Assembly (NCBI GenBank): GCA_014801815.1
Contig: JAAVDM010000032.1
Span: 1-64,000, forward strand
From: Bacteroides sp.
Lineage (GTDB): Bacteria; Bacteroidota; Bacteroidia; Bacteroidales; Muribaculaceae
Length of the DNA stretch: 64,000 nt
Reading direction: 5' to 3'
Part shown: positions 44,557 to 53,266 of the stretch, piece after piece
Layout: every line of letters starts with the position of its first letter
Numbering within the stretch: the stretch's first letter is position 1
Made by a program: the position numbers and the translations under genes
The notes under the pieces: generated by a model
What the model saw: the letters and a program-made list of their open reading frames with translations, nothing else
Database searches by the model: none
What the model was told of the DNA's origin: nothing

Positions 44557-44588
44557 CAAAATTAACTAAAAAAATTGTTTCACCCAAA
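44557..44588 (-). promoter_or_regulatory. Promoter of the MscS gene
   Basis: On the minus strand TTTG at 44585-44588 and TAATTTTG at 44557-44564 are separated by exactly 20 bases. Transcription should start near 44552, placing the true ATG at 44512. Confidence 0.8.
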
Positions 44589-44627
44589 TCCGACCTCTAT
44601 CCTCACCTACATTCTCTCCCAGAATAA

Positions 44628-44643
44628 GCGAGCTTTAGCCCGC
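44628..44643 (+). repeat. REP palindrome core, degenerate
   Basis: The bases GCGAGCTTTAGCCCGC differ by one base from the perfect core at 44703-44718. The left part of the unit is missing. Confidence 0.6.
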
Positions 44644-44685
44644 CACCCTCCCACTCACCTACAGTAACCATTACTGTAACCCCGT

Positions 44686-44718
44686 GCCTCCCGCTTTCGT
44701 GTGCGAGCTTTAGCTCGC
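44686..44718 (+). repeat. REP unit next to transposase 3-prime end
   Basis: GCCTCCCGCTTTCGTGT is followed by the core palindrome GCGAGCTTTAGCTCGC at 44703-44718, ending four bases before the transposase stop codon. Confidence 0.75.
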
Positions 44719-44722
44719 ATAT

Positions 44723-45694
44723 TTAGCTTGTCCTAAGCCGCAGTCGTGCCTGCTGTGGTGCTAATTGGGCTATTATGGCCGCAATGCGATTAAGGTATTG
44801 GGCCTCGGAATAAGTGATTCTCTGTTCGCGTAAATATTGCTCTGTCGAGATTATCAATAATTTCCCCTCGGCACAAAGATCAAACAGCTTCTTATAAGGC
44901 TTACTCCGATCAGATAAAGTATAATTGACGATAAGTATAATTCCGGTATCAGAAGAAATAGCACGCTCATAATACTTCTTTTCTTCCGGATTGATAAATG
45001 GCGATACAAGTACACCTTGAGAACGCAGGACCTCTTCCCAAAGACTTATCTTCTTAGCGAGCTCAGGAGTACGTTCCTTCCTGCGGCTGATTTTCACCGC
45101 CGCTTTTAGAGGATGATCAAGCAAGAACATATTACCGTATAACCCACAGCAGCGCTCTTCTATATTTATCGTCAATTTATGATAGAAATATTCCGGATAA
45201 TGCTTCTTAATCAGGTAACGCCGTGGATTATCACTTATATAGTTATAAAAGGCTTCTTTAGCACCTGCTCGAAAAGCGATTTTGTCATTAAAACCCGGAG
45301 TAAACAATGATTGTACCGGAGCATTAGTATCTGTACCGGTCATACGGTGAAAAGCTACTGAACAGTTCGATTTGAACCCGGCCAGAATACTGCCAAGATG
45401 AAGCGGCAAGGGCTGTTGTACAAAAAGCTCAAAATGTATATGGTCAGGCATAATGATGCGTGCAAGCACTTTAATCTCGGAGTAATCAGTCACAAGTTTA
45501 GCCAGATTATTCTGAATAAGTGTACCGACATCACTCAGCTTCACTATAGGCGAAATCTTTTTACATCGCTTATCATGGGTAATAGTACTGAAACGAGGCA
45601 CCCCGTTCGCTTTAAGCATAGTGATCATATAGATACAGCGACTGCGGTAGTCGTGGTTATGGCAACGCCTGTTGAAATTAGAGACCTCAGTCAT
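44723..45694 (-). CDS. REP-associated tyrosine transposase (RAYT, Y1/HUH type)
   Basis: RAYTs are single-copy HUH nucleases thought to move or amplify REP palindromes by single-strand cleavage. The protein starts with the family-typical FNRRCHNHDYRSRCIYMITM. The HUH-type metal motif is in MPDHIHFELF, with two histidines two residues apart, and the middle part contains NYISDNPRRYL, where a catalytic Tyr is expected. I start at 45694 (323 residues); a start at 45721 adds nine residues. The C-terminal half is longer than in classic RAYTs (about 165 residues in E. coli TnpA-REP) and ends in a helical region. Flanking REP palindromes support the call. Confidence 0.85.
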   Translation of the reverse strand: MTEVSNFNRRCHNHDYRSRCIYMITMLKANGVPRFSTITHDKRCKKISPIVKLSDVGTLIQNNLAKLVTDYSEIKVLARIIMPDHIHFELFVQQPLPLHLGSILAGFKSNCSVAFHRMTGTDTNAPVQSLFTPGFNDKIAFRAGAKEAFYNYISDNPRRYLIKKHYPEYFYHKLTINIEERCCGLYGNMFLLDHPLKAAVKISRRKERTPELAKKISLWEEVLRSQGVLVSPFINPEEKKYYERAISSDTGIILIVNYTLSDRSKPYKKLFDLCAEGKLLIISTEQYLREQRITYSEAQYLNRIAAIIAQLAPQQARLRLRTS

Positions 45695-45739
45695 ATTTGA
45701 ATGGATAAAAAGGTGAAACAAAAGTGTAACGAATGGTGT

Positions 45740-45772
45740 ACGAGCTAAAGCTCACACACAGAACCGGGAGGC
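45740..45772 (-). repeat. REP unit next to transposase 5-prime end, inverted
   Basis: Read on the minus strand this is GCCTCCCGGTTCTGTG followed by the core GAGCTTTAGCTC (plus-strand core 45742-45753). It is inverted relative to the unit at 44686-44718. Confidence 0.7.
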
Positions 45773-45830
45773 GGCCAAGCATACCTAAGCAGCCATAGCA
45801 AATGTAGCTGACGAAAGGGTGAAGTAATGT

Positions 45831-45862
45831 GCTTTCCGGTTCTGTACGCGAGCTTTAGCTCG
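45831..45862 (+). repeat. REP unit, outer copy
   Basis: GCTTTCCGGTTCTGTACG leads into the core CGAGCTTTAGCTCG at 45849-45862, in the plus orientation. Confidence 0.65.
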
Positions 45863-45876
45863 GCTTACAATATTTT

Positions 45877-45894
45877 AGGCAGCCAAGGCTGCCT
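45877..45894 (-). terminator. Palindrome after ftcD, possible terminator
   Basis: AGGCAGCC (45877-45884) and GGCTGCCT (45887-45894) form a stem with a 2-base loop, just downstream of the ftcD stop on the minus strand. It is followed there by AAAATATTG rather than a T-run, so it may instead be another REP-like element. Confidence 0.45.
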
Positions 45895-45905
45895 ATGGTG
45901 GCTGG

Positions 45906-47600
45906 TCAGATCTTGGCATTGACGATGGCAAGGATTTCGCCCTCCTGTATAGCAGCATCAGCTTCGATAGCTGCGCCACGCTCGATAAGAGCTTCGGCAC
46001 GTGTGCGATCCTTGAGTCCGGCAGCATTGATACGAACGTTGAGGAAGGCTCCGCGTACAGCAGCACGTGCGGCAAGGGCACCGACACCGGCATCAGTCAC
46101 TGAGTTCGGATTACCACGCTCGGCCATCTCACGTATAACACCGAAAGCCTCGGCAGCTGTCTCCATCGTGTGCAGAGGCACCTCTGTAGCATACAGCGTA
46201 GCTTCTTCCATAGCCTGTGCACGAGCAGCCTTTTCGGCCTCGCTCTTCTTAGGCATGGCAAATACAGCCATAATACGGTTGAAAGCCTCGGTATCCTCAT
46301 CAACAAGATGCAGCAGGCGTTCCATAAGTTCCTGTCCACGCTCAGCAGCAGCCGAGAACTCCTCCCAACAGTCATCATAAGCAGCCTTATGAGCCGACAG
46401 GTTAGCCACCATAGTAGCCAGAGCCGCACCGAGCGCACCCATATAGGCCGAAATAGAGCCTCCACCGGGTGCAGGAGACTCGGAAGCTGTCTCTTCGGCA
46501 AAGCCGCGAGCAGTCAGGTCTACCAGACGCTTGGCATTCTTATCCTCAATAAGATATTCTATTACCTTCTGCTGAGGGTCAAATTCGCCTAACTGGTCCA
46601 AACCCATCGACTTTATAGCTATGCGTATTATCTCACGTTCGGGAATACCGGTAGAACGCTGCTGTTTGCGAAGGAAGTACTTGCCGGCATCAATAAGAGT
46701 ACGCTTTGGTACAAGACCTACTATCTCTGTACCGGTCACACGTACTCCACGTGCATCAGCGGCACGGCATACCTCATCAAAAGCCAGATGCAACGGTGTA
46801 GCTGCGATGTCGGTTATGTTCATTGATACCTGTGCGATACCGTATTCATCTATATACCAACCTATAGCCTTAGTGCCCTTCAGTGTACCCGGTATCATTA
46901 TAGTGTTTCCATCGGCATCCTTAATAGGTTTACCTGTCACCTTTCCACCCTCACGCATGGGACGTCCCTTCTCACGCACATCAAAAGCGATAGCATTGGC
47001 ACGACGTGTGGAAGTAGTATTGAGATTATAATTGACAGCTATCAGGAAGTCGCGGGCACCGATAGTAGTGGCACCGGTACGTGCTACATTCTCGTCGAAA
47101 GGACGGTTGCCGAAATCAGGGCCTTTCTGCTCGTCACCCATCTTCTCGGGCAGTGCCTCATATTCACCGGCACGGCACACAGCAAGATTTTTACGTTCAG
47201 GAGTGAAAGCGGCTGCTTCGTAACAGTAAGTCGGGATACCAAGTTCGTCAGCCACACGCTTTGCCAACTGACGGGCGAGTTCGGCACACTCCTCAAGTGT
47301 GACACCGGCTACAGGAATCAGCGGACATACATCTGTAGCACCCATACGGGGGTGTGCTCCATGATGACCACGCATGTCGATTACCTCCGCAGCTTTCTTT
47401 ATACCTAAAAATGCAGCTTCAACCACTGCCTCGGGAGCGCCTACAAATGTCACAACAGTACGGTTTGTAGCCTCTCCCGGGTCAACGTCAAGCAGACTGA
47501 TACCCTTGACCGAGCAGATGGCATCGGTAATGGCTTTAATTTTTTCACGGTAGCGTCCCTCACTGAAATTGGGGACACACTCAATGATACGTGTATTCAT
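45906..47600 (-). CDS. ftcD: Bifunctional glutamate formimidoyltransferase / formimidoyltetrahydrofolate cyclodeaminase
   Basis: This enzyme finishes histidine breakdown by moving the formimino group from formiminoglutamate to tetrahydrofolate and then releasing ammonia. The 564 residues contain both domains. The transferase part (about 1-330) starts RIIECVPNFSEGR and has GHHGAHPRMGATDVCPLIPV. The cyclodeaminase part (about 365-564) contains SPAPGGGSISAYMGALGAAL. This fused form is common in Bacteroidetes and animals. No other hut genes are in the window. It lies directly after the calcium ATPase terminator. Confidence 0.95.
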   Translation of the reverse strand: MNTRIIECVPNFSEGRYREKIKAITDAICSVKGISLLDVDPGEATNRTVVTFVGAPEAVVEAAFLGIKKAAEVIDMRGHHGAHPRMGATDVCPLIPVAGVTLEECAELARQLAKRVADELGIPTYCYEAAAFTPERKNLAVCRAGEYEALPEKMGDEQKGPDFGNRPFDENVARTGATTIGARDFLIAVNYNLNTTSTRRANAIAFDVREKGRPMREGGKVTGKPIKDADGNTIMIPGTLKGTKAIGWYIDEYGIAQVSMNITDIAATPLHLAFDEVCRAADARGVRVTGTEIVGLVPKRTLIDAGKYFLRKQQRSTGIPEREIIRIAIKSMGLDQLGEFDPQQKVIEYLIEDKNAKRLVDLTARGFAEETASESPAPGGGSISAYMGALGAALATMVANLSAHKAAYDDCWEEFSAAAERGQELMERLLHLVDEDTEAFNRIMAVFAMPKKSEAEKAARAQAMEEATLYATEVPLHTMETAAEAFGVIREMAERGNPNSVTDAGVGALAARAAVRGAFLNVRINAAGLKDRTRAEALIERGAAIEADAAIQEGEILAIVNAKI

Positions 47601-47620
47601 GATAAGGTAATTTATGGATT

Positions 47621-47649
47621 AAAAAGGTAGCCCTCAGAGAGCTACCTTT
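47621..47649 (-). terminator. Terminator of the calcium ATPase gene
   Basis: On the minus strand, arms 47641-47649 and 47623-47631 (AAAGGTAGC / GCTACCTTT) form a stem with a 9-base loop, running into T5. The right arm also contains TACCTTTT, a near -7 element that could serve ftcD. Confidence 0.7.
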
Positions 47650-47671
47650 ACTGTTATATCTATCTGTATTT

Positions 47672-50326
47672 TTATTTACGGCTGAACAGGCGTACAAGTT
47701 CGCCAATCCACAGCACCAATGAGGTACCGCCGATAATCAGCACCCAATCAATAAACTTAAGCGGTGTCACATTGAAGAACTCACCACCGATGCTCACTAT
47801 CAGAAGCTGACCCAAGACTATCACCAGAGCTATAAGCAGGAATCCTCCGCAATCCTTGAAGTGGAAAGCCGAACGGCCTGTTTCAAAAGCACGGGCATTA
47901 AACATATTCCAGAACTGCAGGAATACGAAGATAGTGAAGAACAGGGACAGTTCATAGGCGCTGAGTCCTGTATTATCGCCTACCGGCACACGGAACATAT
48001 CAAGCAGACATGTGATATCGGTATGTTCGAAGTACCACACCAGACCCAGCAAGAGCAGGAAGAAAATACCGCCTACACCTACTATTGACTGCCACATAGG
48101 CCGATTGATAATAAATGCCTCACGTGAACGCGGCTTATCTTTCATAACAGACTCCGACGGTGGCAGCGAGGCAAGAGCCATAGCTGCAAAGGTATCCATG
48201 ATAAGATTCACCCAGAGCATCTGTGTCACTGTCAGCGGCGACTGCATACCCATAAAGGCTCCGGCAAGGACTATAAGACATGCAGCTACATTCACGGTCA
48301 TCTGGAAGAGTATGAAGCGCTGTATATTCTGGAACAGCGAACGTCCCCACATCACGGCACGGCCTATTGAAGCAAACGAATTGTCTACAATCGTTATATC
48401 CGAAGCCTCCTTAGCTACCGAAGTACCGTCACCCATTGACAGACCCACATGAGCAGCCTTGAGCGCCGGGGCATCATTTGTGCCGTCACCTGTCACAGCC
48501 ACTACCTCATTGTTAGCCTGCAAAGCTTCGACAAGACGCTTCTTATCAAGAGGACGTGCACGAGCTATAATCTTCAGGTCGCCCACACGCTTAAGCACCT
48601 CATCATCACTGAGTGCGGCAAATTCCGGACCGGTTATGATGTTACGGTCTCCATCGGTACTGTCATTCCAAAGACCTATCTGGCGGCCTATCTCCTTAGC
48701 GGTACCGGGAGTATCACCGGTTACTATCTTGATACCTACGCCGGCGTTAAGCACCTCACGCACGGCATCGGGGACATCGGCACGTACAGGGTCGGCAATA
48801 GCAGCTATACCGAGGAATATCAGTCCGCGTGCAACCACCTTACCGCCTTCGATAGTGGCATCTTTGGGGCTCACTTCCTGATAGGCAAATCCAAGTGTAC
48901 GCATAGCCATATTCTGATATTCGAGCAGCTGTGCGTCAACCTCAGCCTTAGTAATGCCGACCGTATCATGACACATACCGAAAATAATCTCAGGTGCGCC
49001 CTTCACATAAAGTATTGTCTTACCGGTAGCAGCCGAACGTACTACGGTAGCCATATATTTACGCTCGGTCGAGAACGGAAGTTCCTCTACGATTGTAACC
49101 TTCTCACGCAGTTGCTCGTAATCCACGCCTTTCTCGCGCAACCACAGCAGCAGAGCACCCTCGGTAGGATTACCCAATACCTGCGGCTTATCACCTGTGA
49201 GGTCAAGTCGTGCCGTAGAGTTGACAGCAATGCCTTCTTCGAGCACTCCTACAGGAGGATTACCGTAAAAATCAGCGCGATATATACGCATCTGGTTCTG
49301 GGTCAGTGTACCTGTCTTATCGGTACATATCACTGTCGTAGCACCCATAGTCTCACAGGCGTGCATCTTACGCACAAGGTTATTGGTGCGCAGCATACGA
49401 CGCATAGAGTAAGCAAGTGCAAGAGTAACTGCCATCGGCAGACCTTCGGGTACGGCAACCACCACAAGCGTAACGGCTATCATACACGTCTGAAGGAAAT
49501 AAGCAAGGAAGTCCAACCAGTTGAACGGTGTGCCGATAAAGTACATTACCAGTCGGCCGACTACTATTAGCGCAGCAACGGCATAGCTTATCTTAGTGAT
49601 AAGATTGCCAAGACCGTCAAGCTGTTCATTAAGGGGAGTCTTTACAGAATCGTCAATCTGTGCAGCCTCGAACACCTTACCGTTTTCGGTAGCGTCACCT
49701 ACGGCAGTGACACGCATCACACCGTGACCCTCCATGACTTTGGTGCCCTTCATGGCCGTATTAGACGCGAATGTGGCATCTTTATCAAACTGTTCCGGGT
49801 CTGTGGTCTTGTGAGCCACCGGTTCGCCGGTCAGAGTTGATTCATCGATATTTAGTGAGGTAGCCTCCAGCAGTTCGCCGTCGGCGGGGACTTCCTCACC
49901 GGTGTTAAGCACTACAATATCACCTACCACAACGTCCTTGCGCGGCACTGTAGTAGCACCACCCTGACGTATCACCTGTACCGGCTCGTCGTCATTGACC
50001 TGATTGAGCAGTGAGAATTCTTTATCCGCTTTAAGCTCAAATATGAAAGCGAGCCCCGTAGCTAACAGTATGGCAATAAAAATACCGATAGGCTCGAAGA
50101 AAACACCCGGGCCTGAGTCAAGACCCCAGTACTCATAGCAGCTTATACCTATAGACAGCACACCGGCTATGAGGAGAATAATAATCAGCGGGTCACCGAA
50201 TTTCTCAAGGAAGCGCTTCCATAGAGGTTCCTTTTCAGGAGGTGTGAGCACATTGACACCATGCTTGCGCCGGCTCTCCTCCACTTGGGCCGGAGACAGA
50301 CCCTCGTAGTGTTTAGGTTGTGACAT
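47672..50326 (-). CDS. Calcium-translocating P-type ATPase, PMCA-like
   Basis: This P2-type ATPase probably exports Ca2+ across the inner membrane. From ATG 50326 it has 884 residues and ten predicted helices. The phosphorylation motif CTDKTGTLTQNQM is near 333. The helix 4 ion-site motif VAVPEGLP and helix 6 WVNLIMDTFAA match plasma-membrane-type Ca2+ pumps, and the hinge reads TGDGTNDAPALKAAHVG. The N-terminal cation-ATPase domain starts HYEGLSPAQVEESRRKHG. The 45 residues before Met are low-complexity Cys/Arg-rich and rejected. It follows the AIM24 gene after 23 bases. Confidence 0.92.
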   Translation of the reverse strand: MSQPKHYEGLSPAQVEESRRKHGVNVLTPPEKEPLWKRFLEKFGDPLIIILLIAGVLSIGISCYEYWGLDSGPGVFFEPIGIFIAILLATGLAFIFELKADKEFSLLNQVNDDEPVQVIRQGGATTVPRKDVVVGDIVVLNTGEEVPADGELLEATSLNIDESTLTGEPVAHKTTDPEQFDKDATFASNTAMKGTKVMEGHGVMRVTAVGDATENGKVFEAAQIDDSVKTPLNEQLDGLGNLITKISYAVAALIVVGRLVMYFIGTPFNWLDFLAYFLQTCMIAVTLVVVAVPEGLPMAVTLALAYSMRRMLRTNNLVRKMHACETMGATTVICTDKTGTLTQNQMRIYRADFYGNPPVGVLEEGIAVNSTARLDLTGDKPQVLGNPTEGALLLWLREKGVDYEQLREKVTIVEELPFSTERKYMATVVRSAATGKTILYVKGAPEIIFGMCHDTVGITKAEVDAQLLEYQNMAMRTLGFAYQEVSPKDATIEGGKVVARGLIFLGIAAIADPVRADVPDAVREVLNAGVGIKIVTGDTPGTAKEIGRQIGLWNDSTDGDRNIITGPEFAALSDDEVLKRVGDLKIIARARPLDKKRLVEALQANNEVVAVTGDGTNDAPALKAAHVGLSMGDGTSVAKEASDITIVDNSFASIGRAVMWGRSLFQNIQRFILFQMTVNVAACLIVLAGAFMGMQSPLTVTQMLWVNLIMDTFAAMALASLPPSESVMKDKPRSREAFIINRPMWQSIVGVGGIFFLLLLGLVWYFEHTDITCLLDMFRVPVGDNTGLSAYELSLFFTIFVFLQFWNMFNARAFETGRSAFHFKDCGGFLLIALVIVLGQLLIVSIGGEFFNVTPLKFIDWVLIIGGTSLVLWIGELVRLFSRK

Positions 50327-50349
50327 ATATTTAGTTGTTGGTTTGTCGG

Positions 50350-50988
50350 TTACTGTGCAAGTACAGGCTGAAACTTGCCCGGCGACAGGAACACCTGACC
50401 CGGCCCTGTGACACGCAACATACTGAAGCCCTCGCCGCCGAGCACATTGCCGAGACTCCACGAGGCAGACATACGACTCTCAGGAATACCCTGCAGGGCT
50501 ATGATATGGTCTTCGTCTATCTCTACTGTGCGTCCAGGCGGTAAGGTCACGGTTATCGGTGTACCTTTTGTTTCAAGAAATACTGTGGCTGTGCCTTCTA
50601 TCTTCTGGAGAAGAAAGCCCATACCGCCGGTAAAGCCGGAGATAGAGAGTTTGGTAGAAACATTTACCTTACGGCTTGAAGCCACATACACACCGCGATG
50701 GCATATAAGCGAATCACTCTCAAGACGCACCGGATGCAGGCCGTAGGTACTGCCGATGCAGAGCTTACGCGGGTCGCGGGTCGTATTGCGCATACGCAGT
50801 ATAAACAGCGATTCGCCTGACAGTTTGGCTCTTATCAAACCGCCTAAACTGCCCGATGTGAAGGTACTGTCTTTTGAAATACCTTCTTCTATATATATCA
50901 GTGAACCCTTCTCGGCAAAAAATTCCTCACCTTGTTCGAGGGTCACTTCAAGGTGCTGTACGAAACTTCCTACAAGTTTACAATTCAT
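50350..50988 (-). CDS. AIM24 (TIGR00266/DUF124) family protein
   Basis: This 212-residue protein has the glycine-rich beta-repeat pattern of the AIM24 family: EEFFAEKGSLIYIEEG, then GGLIRAKLSGESLFILRMRN, then GGMGFLLQKIEGTATVFLE and GGEGFSMLRVTGPGQVFLSPG. The fold is a beta-prism/TRAP-like trimer; molecular function is unknown. It has no signal peptide. It is preceded by a good promoter and is likely co-transcribed with the calcium ATPase, so a membrane- or ion-stress link is possible. Confidence 0.9.
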   Translation of the reverse strand: MNCKLVGSFVQHLEVTLEQGEEFFAEKGSLIYIEEGISKDSTFTSGSLGGLIRAKLSGESLFILRMRNTTRDPRKLCIGSTYGLHPVRLESDSLICHRGVYVASSRKVNVSTKLSISGFTGGMGFLLQKIEGTATVFLETKGTPITVTLPPGRTVEIDEDHIIALQGIPESRMSASWSLGNVLGGEGFSMLRVTGPGQVFLSPGKFQPVLAQ

Positions 50989-51050
50989 ATCATTCAGGAT
51001 ATTTCATTAGATTGCCCTGTCGTGTCAGTATACATAACCGAGGGCATCTG

Positions 51051-51082
51051 CAAAGTTACTTCAATTTGGCTGACTTTTCAAA
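51051..51082 (-). promoter_or_regulatory. Promoter of the AIM24-calcium ATPase pair
   Basis: On the minus strand TTTG at 51079-51082 and TAACTTTG at 51051-51058 are separated by 20 bases. It lies in the gap between the sodium symporter stop and the AIM24 gene. Confidence 0.8.
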
Positions 51083-51102
51083 TTCCCGGCTATCCAATCG
51101 AC

Positions 51103-52476
51103 TCAGAACTTTATAAAAGTACTAAGAAGTATGAACAGCACCGATACCGGAGCGATAAAGCGCACCACAAACAGTATGGCGGGATAAATACGTTGCGATA
51201 CTGTACCGTCATTGGTAATCTGTCCGCGAAACAGACCCTTCGGAGCATACCAACCCATAAATACGCATATCATTATCGCTACCAGCGGCAGCAGTATGTT
51301 GGTAGTGAGATTATCAAGAAAGTCAAACAGATTCATGCCCAATATCTTGAAATCGGCAAGACTGCCGAATGACAGTGAACATAAACCACCGAACACGAAC
51401 ATAGGCAACATCACTATCATGCAGGCTGCAATGCGTGACCGACGCCAACGGTCTTCAATATATGATATGGTTACTTCGGCTATGGATATAGTGGAAGTAA
51501 GAGCCGCTACCATAAGTAGGGTGAAAAAGATTATAGCCCACAGACGTGAACCGGGCAACTGCATAAACACTTCGGGCAGAGTAACGAATACAAGTGTCGT
51601 ACCGCGCACCTGCGTGGCGTCCACTCCGAAACTCATCACCGCCGGAAAAATAATAACACCCATCAGCAGCGCTACTACCACAACCAGCGATGAAACTATG
51701 GTCGATGTCCGTGCAAGATTTACCGTATTAGGATAATATGCTCCGTAGGTGATAAGTATGCCCATTCCAAGACTCAATGAGAAAAACGCTTGGCCAAGAG
51801 CATTCAGTACTACTCCGCCGGTAATTTTGAAAAAATCGGGAGTGAAGAAATAAGCCAATCCTTCCGAAGCCTTAGGAAAGGTGAGCGCTACTGAGGCCAG
51901 TATCAGTAACAGCACGAACAGAAGCGGCATAAGTATATTCGACAGTTTTTCTATACCTTTCTGTACTCCTAATATAAGTACTCCCATATTCAGCACTATC
52001 ATGATAAATGTATCAATCAGCGGACGGCTGTCGCTACTGATATACATATTCATTTTTTCATGAAAATAATTTTCAGCGCCGACAAGATTGCCTGTATCAA
52101 GCCCGGAAAACAGCTCTCCGGTAACAGACTGCCACAGATACTGAAGTGTCCACCCCGCCACCACCATATAAAACATAAGTATGAGATATGATGCCAAAAT
52201 AGCCATCCAACCGGCATATTGCCAATGACTGCCCGGCACCAACCGCCTGAATACTCCGACAGCATCGCTTTGCCCTCCGCGACCCAATGCAAATTCAGCA
52301 AGCATAACCGGTACACCTATCGCCAGCACACAGATTACATATACAAGCAGAAAGGCACCGCCGCCGTTGCTTTGCGCCTCGGCCGGAAATCTCCATATTG
52401 TACCCAGCCCCACGGCCGACCCGACCGTAGCCGCTATGACCCCCATACGGGAGGTGAATTTGGCTTTCTCTGACAT
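51103..52476 (-). CDS. Sodium-dependent transporter, NSS family
   Basis: This 457-residue inner-membrane symporter belongs to the neurotransmitter:sodium symporter family with the LeuT fold and probably takes up amino acids or amines. Helix 1 contains the sodium/substrate motif ATVGSAVGLGTIWRFPAEAQSNGG-like region (the GSAVGLGTIWRFP core), and about 11-12 helices follow. Length is typical of bacterial 11-12-helix members such as MhsT. Substrate is unknown. No clear promoter of the usual form was found upstream. Confidence 0.93.
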   Translation of the reverse strand: MSEKAKFTSRMGVIAATVGSAVGLGTIWRFPAEAQSNGGGAFLLVYVICVLAIGVPVMLAEFALGRGGQSDAVGVFRRLVPGSHWQYAGWMAILASYLILMFYMVVAGWTLQYLWQSVTGELFSGLDTGNLVGAENYFHEKMNMYISSDSRPLIDTFIMIVLNMGVLILGVQKGIEKLSNILMPLLFVLLLILASVALTFPKASEGLAYFFTPDFFKITGGVVLNALGQAFFSLSLGMGILITYGAYYPNTVNLARTSTIVSSLVVVVALLMGVIIFPAVMSFGVDATQVRGTTLVFVTLPEVFMQLPGSRLWAIIFFTLLMVAALTSTISIAEVTISYIEDRWRRSRIAACMIVMLPMFVFGGLCSLSFGSLADFKILGMNLFDFLDNLTTNILLPLVAIMICVFMGWYAPKGLFRGQITNDGTVSQRIYPAILFVVRFIAPVSVLFILLSTFIKF

Positions 52477-52612
52477 GTTCAGCTACTTATAGTTACGCGG
52501 TTACTAAGTGGAATTATACAAACTCACATCGCTGTTCTTTTAAGAGTAACAGCATCTACCCGATATTGTTTTGCCTTTTAAGGCTACAGAATACATATAA
52601 CTTAACAACAAA

Positions 52613-52644
52613 TTTGTGGAATCGGGTATTTATCTATAAATTTG
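52613..52644 (+). promoter_or_regulatory. Promoter of the small lipoprotein gene
   Basis: TTTG at 52613-52616 and TAAATTTG at 52637-52644 are separated by exactly 20 bases. The leader to ATG 52715 would be about 65 bases. Confidence 0.75.
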
Positions 52645-52714
52645 TATGGTCGAAATATTCGATAATGTCTGACCGACAAATAAATACTTATCATACACCA
52701 ATATATTAACATAA

Positions 52715-53119
52715 ATGAAGAAAATACTTGTTTCTCTCTGTATGGCCGCGGCGCTGTTAGTAAGCTGTAGCAACACCAGTTCGCCTGTGGCACAGGTCTG
52801 TGAGATTATGAACAATATGGCGGAGAAATTCGCTAAAATGGATGTCGATAACGTCACTCCCGAAGATCAGGCTGAGATAGCAAAAGCCGGCGAACGTCTT
52901 GACTCTATAACTCAGGCCAACGCCGACCTAAAACTCACTGCCGAGGATAAGGCAGCTCTCAAGGAAGCCTCCAACAATATGGGTGAGGCTGTCATACGCC
53001 AGCAGGCCAAAGCTCTCGGTATGGATGTCAACAGCGAGGAGATACGTCAGCAGATTGAAATGACTCGTCAGGCTACAGACCAGAGCATAGACAATATGAC
53101 TACTCTCGGTGGTCTGTAA
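52715..53119 (+). CDS. Small helical lipoprotein of unknown function
   Basis: The 134-residue product has a lipoprotein signal peptide with lipobox LLVSC and lipidated Cys18. The mature part is almost entirely charged amphipathic helix (for example VTPEDQAEIAKAGERLDSIT and EEIRQQIEMTRQATDQ) with no cysteines except Cys28. It may form a helical bundle in the periplasm or at the surface. I do not recognise a named family. It is monocistronic, with its own promoter and a 39-bp perfect terminator, and is convergent with the PUL. Confidence 0.82.
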   Translation: MKKILVSLCMAAALLVSCSNTSSPVAQVCEIMNNMAEKFAKMDVDNVTPEDQAEIAKAGERLDSITQANADLKLTAEDKAALKEASNNMGEAVIRQQAKALGMDVNSEEIRQQIEMTRQATDQSIDNMTTLGGL

Positions 53120-53182
53120 GAAAATCAATACTCATAAAAGCAAAATCAATCCGAATCTCATTAATATACAATATACTGAAAA

Positions 53183-53263
53183 TGTTTTTCGGTCTGAGAT
53201 AATACAGAAGGCGGACGGAACAGTGTTCCGTCCGCCTTCTGTATTATCTCAGACCGAAAAACA
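53183..53263. terminator. Bidirectional terminator, 39-bp perfect inverted repeat
   Basis: Arms 53183-53221 and 53225-53263 are perfectly complementary with a 3-base loop. The outer T5/A5 runs give U-tracts in both directions. It separates the small lipoprotein from the DUF4960 gene, whose stop is three bases away. Confidence 0.9.
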
Positions 53264-53266
53264 GAG

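Larger units (their letters stand above)
44628..45862 (-). mobile_element. RAYT transposase unit with flanking REP palindromes
   Basis: A REP-associated tyrosine transposase gene is surrounded by related palindromic units sharing GCGAGCTTTAGCTCGC and a GCCTCCCGGTTCTGTG-like left part. Two units lie on the 3-prime side of the gene and two on the 5-prime side, with the closest pair inverted relative to each other. Confidence 0.75.

Noticed and set aside
44513-44587. Longer N-terminus for the MscS protein
   Set aside because: The region contains the -7 element and overlaps the -33 element, so it is not transcribed as part of the gene.
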